From NCBI RefSeq assembly GCF_019649055.1, contig NW_026570225.1, forward strand, positions 1,922,001 through 1,986,000: a DNA stretch of 64,000 nucleotides. Direction: 5' to 3'. The position numbers and the translations under genes were made by a program. This document shows positions 10,305-20,994 of the stretch, one piece after another (within the stretch, counting starts at the first letter, position 1; each line of letters opens with the position of its first letter). This stretch comes from Paramacrobiotus metropolitanus. Taxonomy: Eukaryota; Tardigrada; Eutardigrada; Parachela; Macrobiotidae. Under the pieces are notes generated by a model that was not told where the DNA came from, ran no database searches, and was given only the letters and a program-made list of their open reading frames with translations.

Positions 10305-10600
10305 AGAATTCGTACGGTTTCCGCTTACGGCCCCTACGGATAGGGTACGGTAAGGTTACGGTGAAAATTATTGGATAGACCGTACCGTACGAGTATACCG
10401 TATGTGGCAGTACCGTATACGGCTAGCCCATTGTAGAACCGTGTTTTTGGCTTACGGTTACGTACGGCAAATGAATTGTTCCCATAGTCAGTCTTTTCCT
10501 ATATGGTTACGCACTGTTGTGCCGTACTGTACAGTATCCCGTATACGGCCGTCGACAGTACAGCATACTGTTTGGGGGCTTAGTGATCGAAATCCAAGTT
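10305..10600. repeat. GTACGG-rich palindromic block, copy 1
   Basis: Dense in CGTACGG, GTATAC and CCGTAC, which are self-complementary or nearly so. It contains GCCCATTGTAGAACCGTG followed by TTTTTGGCTTACGG, also found in copy 2 at 11160-11440. Probably the inside of a decayed foldback DNA transposon or a local satellite. Confidence 0.4.
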
Positions 10601-10851
10601 TGGCCGTTTCCGACCATTTCGGCAAAGGACACTTCGGCATAAGACATTTCGGCATAAAGCCATTTCGGCATGTGAACATTTCGGCATGCGGACATTTCTA
10701 TATGCTAATGTTTCGTTTCGCAAAATACCAGTTAGAAATTTCTATATTCTTTCTGTACTCGTATCCTTTGTTTTTGCGCATTTCATCGAATAGTTTCATT
10801 AAACTTTCTTTGGGAAACCTTTTTAATGTGGTTGCTTCTAGAACTTTTTAG

Positions 10852-11163
10852 GCCCGCGCTCAAGCTCTGAATCTGACTCAGACTCTGACCGCTCAAACTC
10901 TGACTCTGACTACTCAAACTCTGACTCTGACTGTACAAAGTCTCACTCTGACCTAAGAAACCTAAGTAACCAAAAAAACCTAAGAAACCAAAAAAACCTA
11001 AGAAACCTAAAAAAAACCTAAGAAAACTAAGAAACCTCCAGAAACCTTCAGATTTCAGAATCAGAGTCAGACTTTTAGTAGTCAGAGTTAGACTTTGAGC
11101 GGTCAGAGTCAGAGTTTGAGTGGTCAGAATCAGAGTCAATGTCAGAGTTTGAGTCTGGGCCAT
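10852..11163. repeat. Foldback element with TCTGAC-repeat arms
   Basis: The left end starts GGCCCGCGCTCAAGCTCTGA and runs into (TCTGAC)n. The centre is an AAGAAACCTA repeat (10955-11040). The right end is the inverted form, (GTCAGA)n then GAGTTTGAGTCTGGGCC. The arms are about 100-120 nt and largely self-complementary. No clean target duplication is visible. A minus-strand frame through it encodes only a TLTLT-type repeat and is not a gene. Confidence 0.5.
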
Positions 11164-11442
11164 TATTAACGAGTAGAGACCGAAAACCGTACTAAATTTT
11201 TGTACGGCTACGTACGGCCCTGCTTGCGGCTCCTACTGGTACGGTACGGACCGTACGGTTTCTGTAAAAATAACCGGATTGACCGTACTGTTAACGGTAT
11301 ACTGCAGTACAGTATACTCAGTGAGTATACTGCAAGCCCATTGTAAAACCGTGTTTTTGGCTTACTGTTTTTTTTTGACTGCAAGTTGTTTGCAGTAGTT
11401 TTTTCCTTTACTGTTACGTACGGCTGGACCGTACAGTAACAG
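11160..11442. repeat. GTACGG-rich palindromic block, copy 2
   Basis: Related to 10305-10600: it shares the GCCCATTGTAAAACCGTGTTTTTGG box and many GTACGG/GTATAC palindromes. It is interrupted at 11446 by a separate 164-bp element and continues at 11613-11650. Confidence 0.42.
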
Positions 11443-11612
11443 TAAGGCCTTGTCCCGAATTCAAAGCGAATCTCGCTATGGTACGGTTGCTCAACCGCAC
11501 GAGGTGGCTGTATGCAGTTGCCACGCCTACAGATACGGTACGCGAAGCCACCTCGCGAGGTGGAGTTGCTGTATCTCAACGAGATTCGCTTTGAATTCGG
11601 GACGAGGCCTAA
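11443..11612. mobile_element. 164-bp foldback MITE with TAA target duplication
   Basis: Element 11446-11609 is flanked on both sides by TAA (11443-11445, 11610-11612). The ends are inverted repeats: GGCCTTGTCCCGAATTCAAA on the left and its complement with one change on the right, continuing to about 30 bp. The inside holds the palindrome CCACCTCGCGAGGTGG. A 3-bp TWA target site and GG-starting ends fit PIF/Harbinger MITEs. It is nested in the GTACGG block. Boundaries are seen directly; the superfamily is inferred from the target site. Confidence 0.62.
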
Positions 11613-11649
11613 GTATACTGCAGTACAGTAGTACTGTTTTCGGTCTCTA

Positions 11650-12800
11650 CTAACGAGGGAGATACCCGAACACGTCCGCGGCAGGTCACTGATCAGCATA
11701 TGTACACTTGGTAACACTAAAATCCTAAGAAATTCAGCTATTTTCTTCGAAAATCAAAACACCCCCAGATAAAGAAGTCGTGTTTAGGGATCCTTGAGAA
11801 ACCAACACAGATATTATGATGGTTGACTTCCATCGAAACGTCAGCAGGCGCCATAGACCACACTTCGCTATACCGCGCCATTGTTTGGATGCGTGATCTT
11901 ATCTAACATCCAGTTTATTAAAGCAGGATTCTCTGTGCGAGACCGATCCCGCCTCCAAATCTGATTCGCCAGAACAAGCCTTATCTTTCTGATTGGCCAG
12001 ATCTTAGTGTACGGCTTTTAAGCTTCTACAGCTTTCCAAACATGGGCTTTTACGCGTTTGCCTTAATAAGCTTTCAAAACCTTAGTATCTGTACTAACTT
12101 TGCCTGACTAACCAGATCAGACCGATTAACTAGATGCTTCCTCCAGCTTTGGTCCTGACTAAGTTTTCGAAACCTTAGTACCGTAGCAAATCTTTAAATG
12201 ATTAGCCAATTCAATTAGATCTGCCATAATTACCAAATTGCCGTCGCCCTTGCTAAGGTTTCAAAACCTTAGTGCTTTAAAAAACTTTTACTCGATTAGC
12301 CAGAACCTCCAGATCTACCGGATTAGCCAGAACTACCAGATCAGCAAGATAAACCAGAACTACCATATCAGGCAAAACTACCAGACTACCTAGAACTACC
12401 GGATGAGCCAGAACTGCCAGATCAGCCAAATCGTCCAAAACCAAGCGCAATCCACGCAGTATGTGTGTCACCCGACCGCCTCCAATCCTTTCTAACTGGC
12501 CAGAACCGCCTGTAAAGCTTTTAAGCGTTCACAGCTTTTCAAACCTATTGCTACAAGACCATGGTCTGCACTAAGCTTTCCAAACCTTTATACAGTAGAA
12601 AACTTTTACGTATTCAGCCGAATTCACCTGCTGACACAGAAATACTAGATTAGTCAGAACAACCAGATCATCCAGAACGACCAGATCATCAACACTATCA
12701 GTTTCGCTTAACTGACTAAGCTTTGGAAACGGTTTAATTCTTGGGAAAGGTGCGTTTGCGGGTTGCCGCAGATTTAGATTCTGCCCCGAAAGGTGGGTGT
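11650..12800. other. Gene-free stretch with diverged module copies
   Basis: No gene. It contains older copies of the module described at 13915-14060: TTATTAAAGCAGG, then CCGCCTCCAAATCTGATTCGCCAGAA near 11916-11975, and CCGCCTCCAATCC followed by CTGGCCAGAACCGCC near 12475-12510. An ACCAGAACTACCAGATCA-type short repeat lies at 12290-12440. Confidence 0.35.
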
Positions 12801-13790
12801 GCAGGATCAACTGGTTTAGTCTTTGTATCCGACAGGTGCATGTGCCGGATCAAACCTTTTACGCTTTGCAACTGACAGGTGCGTGTTCGGGATCCATACT
12901 TTTCGGCTGAGTAACTGGAAGGTGCGTTTGCCGGATGAAACCATTTGGGCTTTGTAACTGAAAAGCGGTTGTGCGGGACACATACTTTTAGGCTATGTAA
13001 CCGAAGGCGCGTGTACCGGATGAAGCTTTTTAGACTTTAAAATTAGAAGGTTCATGTGCGGGATGAAACCTTTAGGATTTGTATCTGAAAGGTGCGTGTG
13101 CGGCATCCATAGTTCCAGGCTGTGAAACTGTAAGGTGCGTGTGCCGAATGAAACCTTTTAGGCTTTGTAACTGAAAGGTGTGTGCGCCGGGTGTACCTTT
13201 TAGGCTTAGTAACTGAAAGGTGCGTGTGCCGGATGAAGCCTTTCAGGCTTTGTGACTGAAAGGTGAGGCTTTGTAACTGAAAGGTGCGTGTGCCAAATGA
13301 AACCTTTTCGGCTTTGTAACTGATAGAAGGGTGCAAATCATACCTTTAGGCTGTGTAACTGAAAGGCGCGTGTGCCGGATGAAACCTTTAAGGCTTTGTT
13401 GCTAAAAGGTGCGTGTGCGAGATCCATACTTTTAGGCTGTATAACTGAAAGTTGCGTGTGCCAGATGAAACCTTTTCGGCTTTGTAACTGATAGGTGGGT
13501 GTGATTCATACTTTTAGGCTGTGTAACTGAAAGGTGCGTGTGCGAGATCCAGACTTTTAGTATGTATAACTGAAAGTTGCGTGTGCCAGATGAAACCTTT
13601 TCAGCTTTGTAGCTGAAAGGTGGGTGTGGGATCCACAAGTTCAGGCTGTGAATCTGAAAGGCGCGTGCGCCGGAAGAAACCTTTTAGGCTTTGTATCTGA
13701 AAGGTGCGTGTGATTCATATTTTAAGGCTTTGTAACTGGAAGGTGCATGTGCCAGATGTTACCATTTAGGGTTTTGCAACCGAAATGTGC
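12780..13790. repeat. Minisatellite, about 43-bp period
   Basis: About 23 imperfect copies of a unit around GCTTTGTAACTGAAAGGTGCGTGTGCCGG followed by ATGAAACCTTTTAG. Starts of successive units near 13160, 13202 and 13245 give a period of 42-43 bp. Minus-strand frames through it merely repeat the unit. Confidence 0.75.
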
Positions 13791-13914
13791 GTTTGCGGAA
13801 TCCACCTTTTCAATCTTCCGCAGCTGAAGCCTTTCTGTGTAAACCTGGCCCCGGCGAAAACCCCTTCGATTTCACTGAAATATGGAAACCTGTTTACTTG
13901 GAATTGTTGGCTGA

Positions 13915-14060
13915 CCGGAACAGCCTTTGCACTGCAGCGCGGCGCGTAAGCGCCGCGCGCTGTGCTTGTATATATTAAAGCAGAACCGTGATTCCGGAAC
14001 GCTCCTGCCTCCAAAACCTTCTGATTGGCCAGAAGAAACCTTACGTTTCTGATTGGGCGG
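13915..14060 (+). repeat. Hairpin/TATA/CCAAT-like module, copy A
   Basis: Order: CACTGCAGCGCGGCGCGTAA, whose GCGCGGCGC pairs with the GCGCCGCGC just after it (9-bp perfect stem, GTAA loop); then CTGTGCTTGTATATATTAAA; then AACGCTCCTGCCTCCAAAA; then CTGATTGGCCAGAA with an inverted CCAAT. Copy B at 15025-15150 is nearly identical and copy C at 16110-16220 is more diverged. The following approximately 200 bp are also shared by A and B. Confidence 0.6.
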
Positions 14061-14269
14061 AACCCGTCTAGCTACTTTTAAGCTTTTACAGCCCCTTAAA
14101 CCTGTGCTGTTACGCCCTTATTTTTACTACGCTTCCGAAATTTAGTGCTTTTACCTGTCAAACCTTCGTCTGATAAACTGAATCTCACATTTAGCTTTAT
14201 TCCTTACTAAACCTCAAGACCTTAGAGCTTTAATAAACCTGATAACTTTAATTACCTTAATAAACTTTG

Positions 14270-14875
14270 GGGCACCCACCCTTTAAGCCTTTGGTCACCG
14301 AAGGGCACGCGTGCGTTACCCGCCCTTTTAAGGCTTTGGTCACCAAAGGCCACGTGTGCGGTACCTGCTTTATTCAGCCTTTGGTAACCAAAGGCTTTTT
14401 AAGCCTTTGGACACCGAAGGCCACGCGTGCGACACCCGCCTTTTTAAGTCTTTGGTCACTGAAGGCCACGCGTGCGGAACCCGCCCATTTATGCCTTTGA
14501 TCACCGAAGGGCACGCGTGCACGAGCCTTTGATCACCGAAGGATCACAAGTGCAGGTACCTGCCTTTGAGCCTTTGGTCACCGAAGGCCACGCGTGCGGT
14601 ACCCGCCTTTTTGAGCCTTTGGTCACCGAAGGCCACGCGTGCGGTACCCGCCTTTTTGAGCCTTTGGTCACCGAAGGCCACACGTGCGGTACCCGCCTTT
14701 TTGAGCCTTTGTTCACCGAAGGCCACGCGTGCGGTACCCGCCTTTTTGAGCCCTTGGTCACTGAAGGCCACGCGTGCGGTACCCGCATTTTTAAGCCTTT
14801 GATCACCGAAGGCCACGCGCGCGGTACTCGCTCTTTTAAACCTTTGGTAACCGAAGGTTACGCAATATTTGTCCA
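14270..14875. repeat. Minisatellite, 45-bp period, array 1
   Basis: About 13 copies of a 45-bp unit, best conserved at 14560-14800, containing GAGCCTTTGGTCACCGAAGG, CCACGCGTG and CGGTACCCG. Each of these is palindromic or nearly so. Because 45 is a multiple of three, frames stay open on both strands (for example 14472-14972); I do not take them as genes. Confidence 0.8.
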
Positions 14876-15024
14876 CGCTTTTAAGCGTTTTGTAACAGAA
14901 GAATTTCGGTTTAACATGTTTCTAGATACATTAACTGTATTTCCTTTTCAACAAGACTTATTTAACATATAAAACCGTTTCACTTCGATTCGTTTATCAA
15001 AAAGAGCCCAGCCTACAAGAACCG

Positions 15025-15150
15025 CCTTTGCACTGCAGCGCGGCGCGTAAGCGCCGCGCGCTGTGCTTGTCCTATATATTAAAGCAGAACCGTTATTCCG
15101 GAACGCTCCTGCCTCCAAAACGTTCTGATTGGCCAGAACCAGCCTAACCT
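15025..15150 (+). repeat. Hairpin/TATA/CCAAT-like module, copy B
   Basis: Near-identical to copy A (13915): same 9-bp GC hairpin, TATATATTAAAGCAGAACCG, CTCCTGCCTCCAAAA and CTGATTGGCCAGAA. Copies A and B and the sequence after each form an approximately 1.1-kb tandem higher-order duplication that includes the 45-bp array. Confidence 0.6.
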
Positions 15151-15399
15151 TTCTAATTGGCCAGAACCCGCCTAGCGGGTTTTAAGCTTTTGCAGCCCCT
15201 TAAACCTGTGCTTTTGCGCGTTTGTCTTTACCAAGTTTCCGAAACTTAGTATCTTCACCTGTGAAAACCTTCGCCTCATAAACCGGATTCCAGCTTCAGC
15301 ATTGCTCCTTACTAAGCTTCCAAACATTAGTTCTTTAAGAAACCTGATAACTTTAATTTACTTACCGGTAGCGTCTTTTAAGCATTTAATTACCTTGCG

Positions 15400-16095
15400 G
15401 TACCTGCCCTTTTAAGCCTTTGGTCACCGAAAGCCAGGCGTGTGGTACCCGCCTTTTTGAGGCCTTTGATCACCGAAGGCCACGCGCGAGGTACCCGTTT
15501 TTTTTAGCCTTTTGGCCACGAAAGGCTAAGCGTGTGGTACCCGCCTTTTTTAGCTTTTGGTCACCGAAAGCCAGGCGTGTGGTACCCGCCTTTTTGAGGC
15601 CTTTGATCACCGAAGGCCACGCGCGAGGTAAGTTTTTTAGCCTTTATTACGAAAGGCTACGCGTGTGGTACCCGCCTTTTAGTCGAAACCAGGCGTGTGG
15701 TGCCTTTTTGAGGCCTTTGATCACCGAAGGCCACGCGCGAGGTACCCTTTTTTTTAGCCTTTTGGCCACGAAAGGCTACGCGTGTGGTACCCGCCTTTTT
15801 TCGAGCCTTTGATCACCGAAGGCCACGCGCGTGGTACCCGCCTTTTTGAGCCTTTGGTCAACGAAGGCCACGCGCGTGGTACCCGCCTTTTTGAGCGTTT
15901 GGTCACCGAAGGCCACGCGTGTGGTACGTTGGCCACCGAAGGCCTTTTAAGCCTTTGGTCACCGACGGTTTTCTAAGCCTTTGCCCACTAAAGGCCTGTT
16001 AGGCTTTTGGTCACCGAAGGCCTTTTAAGCCTTTGGTCACTGAAGGCCTTTTAAGCCTTTGGTCACTGATGGCCTTTAGACCCACACTTTCAAGC
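15400..16095. repeat. Minisatellite, 45-bp period, array 2
   Basis: Second, more rearranged array of the same unit as 14270-14875, with truncated units and a shortened 22-24 bp form (GCCTTTGGTCACCGAAGGCC) at 15930-16075. Confidence 0.75.
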
Positions 16096-16104
16096 CGTTT
16101 GTAA

Positions 16105-16220
16105 CCGTGGGCCGCCTCAGCGCGGCGCGTAAGCGCCGCGTGTCCTGCTTGTACATATTATTAAGCGCTTCATGGAGGAACGCGACCGCCTCCAAATCGC
16201 TCTCATTGGTCAAAACCAAA
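16105..16220 (+). repeat. Hairpin/TATA/CCAAT-like module, copy C
   Basis: AGCGCGGCGCGTAAGCGCCG hairpin, then TGCTTGTACATATTATTAAG, CCGCCTCCAAATCGC and CATTGGTCAAAACC. Diverged relative of copies A and B, placed just before the 30-bp array. Confidence 0.5.
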
Positions 16221-16870
16221 ATACTTACTAAACGAAGTGAACCTACTGAACAAACTCACAAACTATAGTAAACCTGCTGAACACACTTACTAACAAAATG
16301 AACCAGCTGAACCCAACCAAAACCTTAGTGAATCAATTGAACCCGACCGGAAAGTTAGTGAATCCACTGAACCAAACTAAAACCTTTCTAAACTAGCCGA
16401 ACCCAACGGTGAACCGAATGAACCCGATCAAAACCTCACTCGACTGAACCCACTGAAAAAGTTACTGAACCAACTGAACCCAACCTAATTCTTACTGAAT
16501 CGACTGAACCCAACCGAAAAGTTAGGGAACCGACTGAACCCAACCAAAACCTTATTAAACCAAATGAACCTAACCAAAACTTTGGTGAACCGACTGAACC
16601 CAACCAAATTTTTAGTGAACCAGTTGAACCCATTTTAATCCTTGATGAATCGACAAAATTCAACTGAACCCAACCAAAACTTTAGTGAACCCGCTGAACC
16701 CAAAACATATTGAACGAAATGAATCTAACCTAATCGTTATTGTACCAACTCAACTCAATCGAAACATCAGCGAACCGACTGACCCAACCAAAACCAAGTG
16801 AATCTACTGAACAACCTTATTAAACCAACTGAATCAGCTAGACGCACTTATTAAACGAAGAACCTAATGA
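16220..16870. repeat. Minisatellite, about 30-bp period
   Basis: About 20 copies of an A/C-rich unit of the form AACCAAAACCTTAGTGAACC followed by GACTGAACCC. The minus strand reads a 10-residue repeat, which follows from the 30-bp period and is not taken as coding. Confidence 0.68.
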
Positions 16871-17043
16871 ACCAATTTAATGCGTAAGTAACCGCAAGAG
16901 AGTAAGCGCACAATGTAACCGCAAAAAAGTTAGCGGCGTAACGTAACCACAAGAAGGTGAACGGCGTAACGAAACCACAAGAGAGTAAGCGCGCAATGTA
17001 ACTGCAAGAAACTAAGCGACGTAACGTAACCACGAAAGAGTAA
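16870..17043. repeat. 28-bp satellite, left part
   Basis: Six units of about 28 bp of the form TAAGCGGCGTAACGTAACCA + CAAGAGAG. It breaks exactly at TAA (17041-17043), where the Harbinger element begins, and resumes in the same orientation and phase at 20995. Confidence 0.75.
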
Positions 17044-17499
17044 AGCATAGTTTATACTCCGTCGGGAGACGGCTCCCGATCCAGATAAATCTGAAACCGA
17101 TACAGAGACTCGCCAACGCAGTTGGCGGCAGCCAGCGACGTATGGCAGATTCAGAAATTGAAACAGACTGCCTGAAGTGCAAACTGCCAAAGCAGTATAA
17201 ACACATATGCCAGTACGCGCACATTTCTCAAAAAATTATTGCGATTAAAAATGAATTGCTAGCAATTCACGTTTTGAAAAACTATATTGCGCTGTGCTTT
17301 GTTAGTTTGTGTTTATTGTTCGATAGAAAGTGTTAGTTTGTTTGCTTTGTTAGTCTGTGTTAGCAACTGTGTTACCACAAAACCTGAATTGATTTTAAAA
17401 CTATGCGCCTTCTACTGATCATTTCGTTTTGTAACATCACTTCAAACATGCGCTAAACCGAAACGAAGTTCGCTTTGCTTCTGCACCTGGTTCGCGTGC

Positions 17500-19092
17500 G
17501 TCACAGTCTTCTTCGTACTTCTCGTCTGCGCCAAAAAATTCATTGCTAATTGCGAGCAAAAGAATCCGTCAGCGTCGCTGGTATGTCCGTGAACATAATC
17601 GTGATCGCGATCGATGGGGTGAATTTTCAAATATTGTGAAAACGGATGCGCGAATTGAACGAGGAGCTGCATTTTCAGTATTTTCGGATGTCCAAGGAAA
17701 CCTTTGACGAAATTCTTGCACTGATTAGTCCAATCATCAGCCACGCTAACACTCATGAGCATCTGGTATCTCCCATGGAGCGACTTGCCGTAACTTTAAG
17801 GTTAGTAAAATAAAAGAAAAGTTGTGTACTATTCTAGCAGTTAACTGGTGTAAAATTCCAAACTATATATTCAAATAAATTCGTTTTAAATTTACTTGCA
17901 CTTGTTACCTTAATTTGCTTTGATTTTTAAACTAATACCGTCGCCTTTTCTGCTCATTATAGCTGTTAAAATATGTGTTTACAGAATCTTGGCTTCGGGC
18001 ATGAGTCAAATTGCAGCGGCCCATAGTTTCTGTCTTGGTCGAGCCACGGTAAATCGCATTTACCGCGAAACAACAAAGGCAATTTGGGATGTTATGGGGC
18101 CTATTTACGTCAGTCCACCGAGCGAATTACGCTGGAAATCTAATGCGGAAAGGTTCAACCCGTCTTGGCAATTTCCAAACTGCATTGGTGCGGCCGACGA
18201 AAAGCACGTGGTTATCAAGGTAAAGGAGCGGTGATTGTTAAAAAGTAGAAAGTTTTGAAAATTAAATTATTATCTGCTTTCTATCTGCTTATTGCTCCCA
18301 GTATAATTTTGCTGAATTGTTGTATTGCAGAAACCAAAGAATGGCGGTAGTTAGTATATCAACTACAAAGGGACACATTCAATCTTTCTTATGGCTGTAG
18401 CGGGTCCCAATTATAAATTTTCGTACGTGGATATAGGCGGCTATGGTCGGCAGAGTGATGGTGGAACATGGAGCAAGTGCGCTTTGGGAAAAGCGGTGGA
18501 AGAGACGCTAATAATGCCCAAGCCCGAGCGACCATTATTATGCGAGCACCTGTTGCCGCAGGTATTTGTCGCAGACGCTGTGTTCCCGATATCGGTCCAC
18601 CTGATGCGTCCATACCCCGATCGAAATCTATCCAGAGCCGCACGAATTTTTAATTATAGACTATCCCGGGCGCGGCGCGTCGTAGAAAACGCGTTTGGCA
18701 TTCTCGCTTCGAGATGGCGTATTTTCCAAAGGCCAATGGATTTCCAGCCAGCACAAGTCGTTCTAACCGTCAAGGCATGCGTAGTGTTACATAATTTTCT
18801 ACTTCGCAAAAATCTCGCGAACAGTAAGTCGGCTTATGTAATGCCTACCCTTATTGATAGAGAAAACGAAGACGGTCCTGGAATAATCGAAGGGGAATGG
18901 CGGCGAATAACTGCGAACGATACCGGGTTGTGCAAAATGGGAAAAAGCAGAGGCACCGCCGAAGCTATGCTTATTAGAGACAGGTTTCGTGACTATTTTA
19001 ACTCCACAGGCAGCGTTTCCTGGCAGGAAGCTCGCACATTTGGTGTTCTTCAGGAGCAAGAAAATTTCTCTTCCGACGATAGCAGTTTGTAG
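17500..19092 (+). pseudogene. Harbinger (HARBI1-type) transposase, inactivated
   Basis: DDE_Tnp_4-type nuclease. Exon a (about 17500-17800) shows RRWYVREHNRDRDRWGEFSN then, after a one-base shift in an A-run near 17641, ELNEELHFQYFRMSKETFDE and SPMERLAVTLR; donor GTTAGT at 17801. Exon b is 17985-18219 (SQIAAAHSFCLGRATVNRIY, ending IGAADEKHVVIK, holding the first catalytic Asp); donor GTAAAG. Exon c is 18331-19092: KPKNGGS, an in-frame TAG, then YINYKGTHSIFLMAV, DIGGYGRQSDGG (second Asp), RARRVVENAFG (Glu) and an acidic C-terminus. The TAG replaces the residue before the conserved Y-x-NYKG. The start codon was not found; an upstream exon may exist. Confidence 0.85.
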
Positions 19093-19519
19093 TTAAATGC
19101 ATACGCGTACTAGGAATTCCGTACTTTATTTTTGTGACAATAACAAATTGTAATACGGCATATTCCGGTTTAGATTGTATAGTAATAATACCGACAATAA
19201 GCGCAATGGCGGAGAACAGACAAGTAAAAAGAATTCACACAACAACGAACAATTTCATCAGTCTGTCGTATCCGCTTGTACAAATGCCTTATTTTACTAA
19301 AAGGATATGCAACATAATGTAAATTTACAAAGTCGCATTAAAAGTTATCGCGATTGAGTTCCGTTCCAATACAATTTCTTTCTGTATCTTAAGATTCTTG
19401 TGCCCACCGTTCCTCAAAATACTCGCTCTCTGTAAATTGCATGTGCAGGTGTTCAATAAAAGCAACTAACAGGAATATGTTACGTACACAAGTTTTGTAC
19501 AAAAATCACTCCACACGAC

Positions 19520-20546
19520 TTAACAAATACTTTTTCCTGTGCGTTCAGTACTGCTTTCGTTGTTGAGTAGCTCTTTCGCAATAACATTCTGAATGCCTTT
19601 TTTGATGCGCTCCTTCTGCTCGGCAGTAGTAGAATTCAGAGTACTCAAGACGAAGTCACCTGTCAGAAATCGAATAAAGTAAAACCTGCCTTTACATATT
19701 ATCTTCGGTGGTGGTAAAAAACTTAACTGATGCCCTTGTGGGCATTCAGAAAATTAGTTGCACCGACCTCGGTTCAACCGTAGACCTATGTAGTTATTGC
19801 ACGAGATTATATTGTAGTTAACAACTAGAGTAGTTTGCAATATAACCACATAATACGTACAAAACAGTTCCTCCGTAGTAGAAATCTTTTTTCCTTGCGT
19901 GCTTTGTTCTCCGAAGAAACTTTTCAGGACATTCGACGTTTCGGCCGCTAGTTCGTCGTCTCTGCGCTGCGATTCGCTGAGCTGTTTGATGAGCTGATCG
20001 TAACCTTCGCGCTTTCTCTTTTTCCTAGGAGTACAATTATCTGAAATGAAAATCATTTTTATTTAACAACCCTCATGAATTAACAGCCATCATGAATTAT
20101 TTGCATTGGAAACTTCAATGTATTTTACTATATATTTCTATCACTTTTAACATAAAATATTTGCCATAATTTTAATAAGCACAGTATTTCACTAGCATGT
20201 CTTCCTTTTTTAAAACAATACTTAGTGCTGCTAAGGTTAAATAAAATTTTCATCGAAAGCGTCCGAACAAATGTGTGGCAAGTGATTCGCGAGAGACAAA
20301 CGAAAAACGACTACTTTTATGTTCAAAAACGCGGTAGAAAAATACAATAAAATTACATTCTCCGATCAACTGAGCGATGGCATTCCATACGTCCACCTTG
20401 CTCTTTGTATCAATGTACTCTTTCAACTTTGTATCCCAGAGCGATCGATTCACTTTGACAAAAGCAAGAAGGTTTTCCGATTCGGCATCAGTGAATTTGT
20501 TCAATACGGCGCCTTTGGAGTTTGGCTGCGCAGACACTCGAGGCAT
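19520..20546 (-). CDS. Myb/MADF-like accessory protein of the Harbinger element
   Basis: Harbinger elements carry a Myb/SANT-like DNA-binding protein that helps import the transposase and bind the ends. Exon 1 (20546-20357) encodes the first half of such a domain: FTDAESENLLAFVKVNRSLW then KLKEYIDTKSKVDVWNAIAQ; donor GTAATT. A later exon (about 20042-19865) has a basic KKRKREGYDQ start and a helical part (SESQRRDDELAAETSNVLKSFF); donor GTACGT. The last exon (about 19654-19520) encodes DFVLSTLNSTTAEQKERIKK to a TAA. The second half of the Myb/MADF domain (the usual KW..LRD part) is not found between exon 1 and the next, so an exon is missing or too diverged. It is transcribed convergently toward the transposase. 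Confidence 0.6.
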
Positions 20547-20994
20547 TTTGTACTCGTACTAATAAAAACGACTAATAAAAAAAAACGCACGCTGCGCCAA
20601 ACTACAAAATTCTGATATCGTGGAGAAAAGCCAAATCCACACAACAGAATAAACAGAAAAATGTTTTTTTTTAAATCCAGAGATCAGAAATAACGTTTTT
20701 ACAAGAAAAATGCGGTGTAGAACCACGCGCACTCAAAATTATTTGAAGTGCAACAAAAAGAATTCAGCGCGGGCTCCAGTACACAATAAAAATTGAACAC
20801 GTTCATTTCATCATTATTGATGTCAGTTTCAAACCGGAGCAAGTGCAGTCGCCCTCGGTTGCAGACAGGCTGATGGTTGTTTATAGTACAACCGAAGCTG
20901 GGAAGGAACGGGAGCTCGAAAGTATAAACAACCTTCAGCTAACTGGTGCCAGTTAGCAAACTGGAACCGCTCCAGATGGAGTATACCTCATGCT

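Larger units (their letters stand above)
17044..20994. mobile_element. PIF/Harbinger DNA transposon, 3951 bp, TAA target duplication
   Basis: The ends are imperfect inverted repeats: AGCATAGTTTATACTCCGTC on the left and, on the complementary strand at the right, AGCATGAGGTATACTCCATC (15 of 20 match). TAA flanks both ends (17041-17043 and 20995-20997), and the 28-bp satellite unit is restored when the element and one TAA are removed. Inside are a DDE transposase on plus and a Myb/MADF-like gene on minus, the two-gene layout known for PIF/Harbinger. The transposase has a stop and a frameshift, so this copy is dead. An 18-bp-stem palindrome (GCTAACTGG/CCAGTTAGC) lies at 20938-20957 near the right end. 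Confidence 0.85.

Noticed and set aside
10783-11163. 126-codon TLTLT-type protein on the minus strand
   Set aside because: Translation of TCTGAC repeats in a foldback element.
14472-14972. 166-codon frame encoding a repeated FEPLVTEGHACGTRL peptide
   Set aside because: The 45-bp unit is a multiple of three and has no stop in several frames on both strands, so open frames here follow from the repeat. No start context, splice site or flanking coding sequence.
16436-16663. 75-codon frame with 10-residue repeats on the minus strand
   Set aside because: Product of a 30-bp minisatellite.
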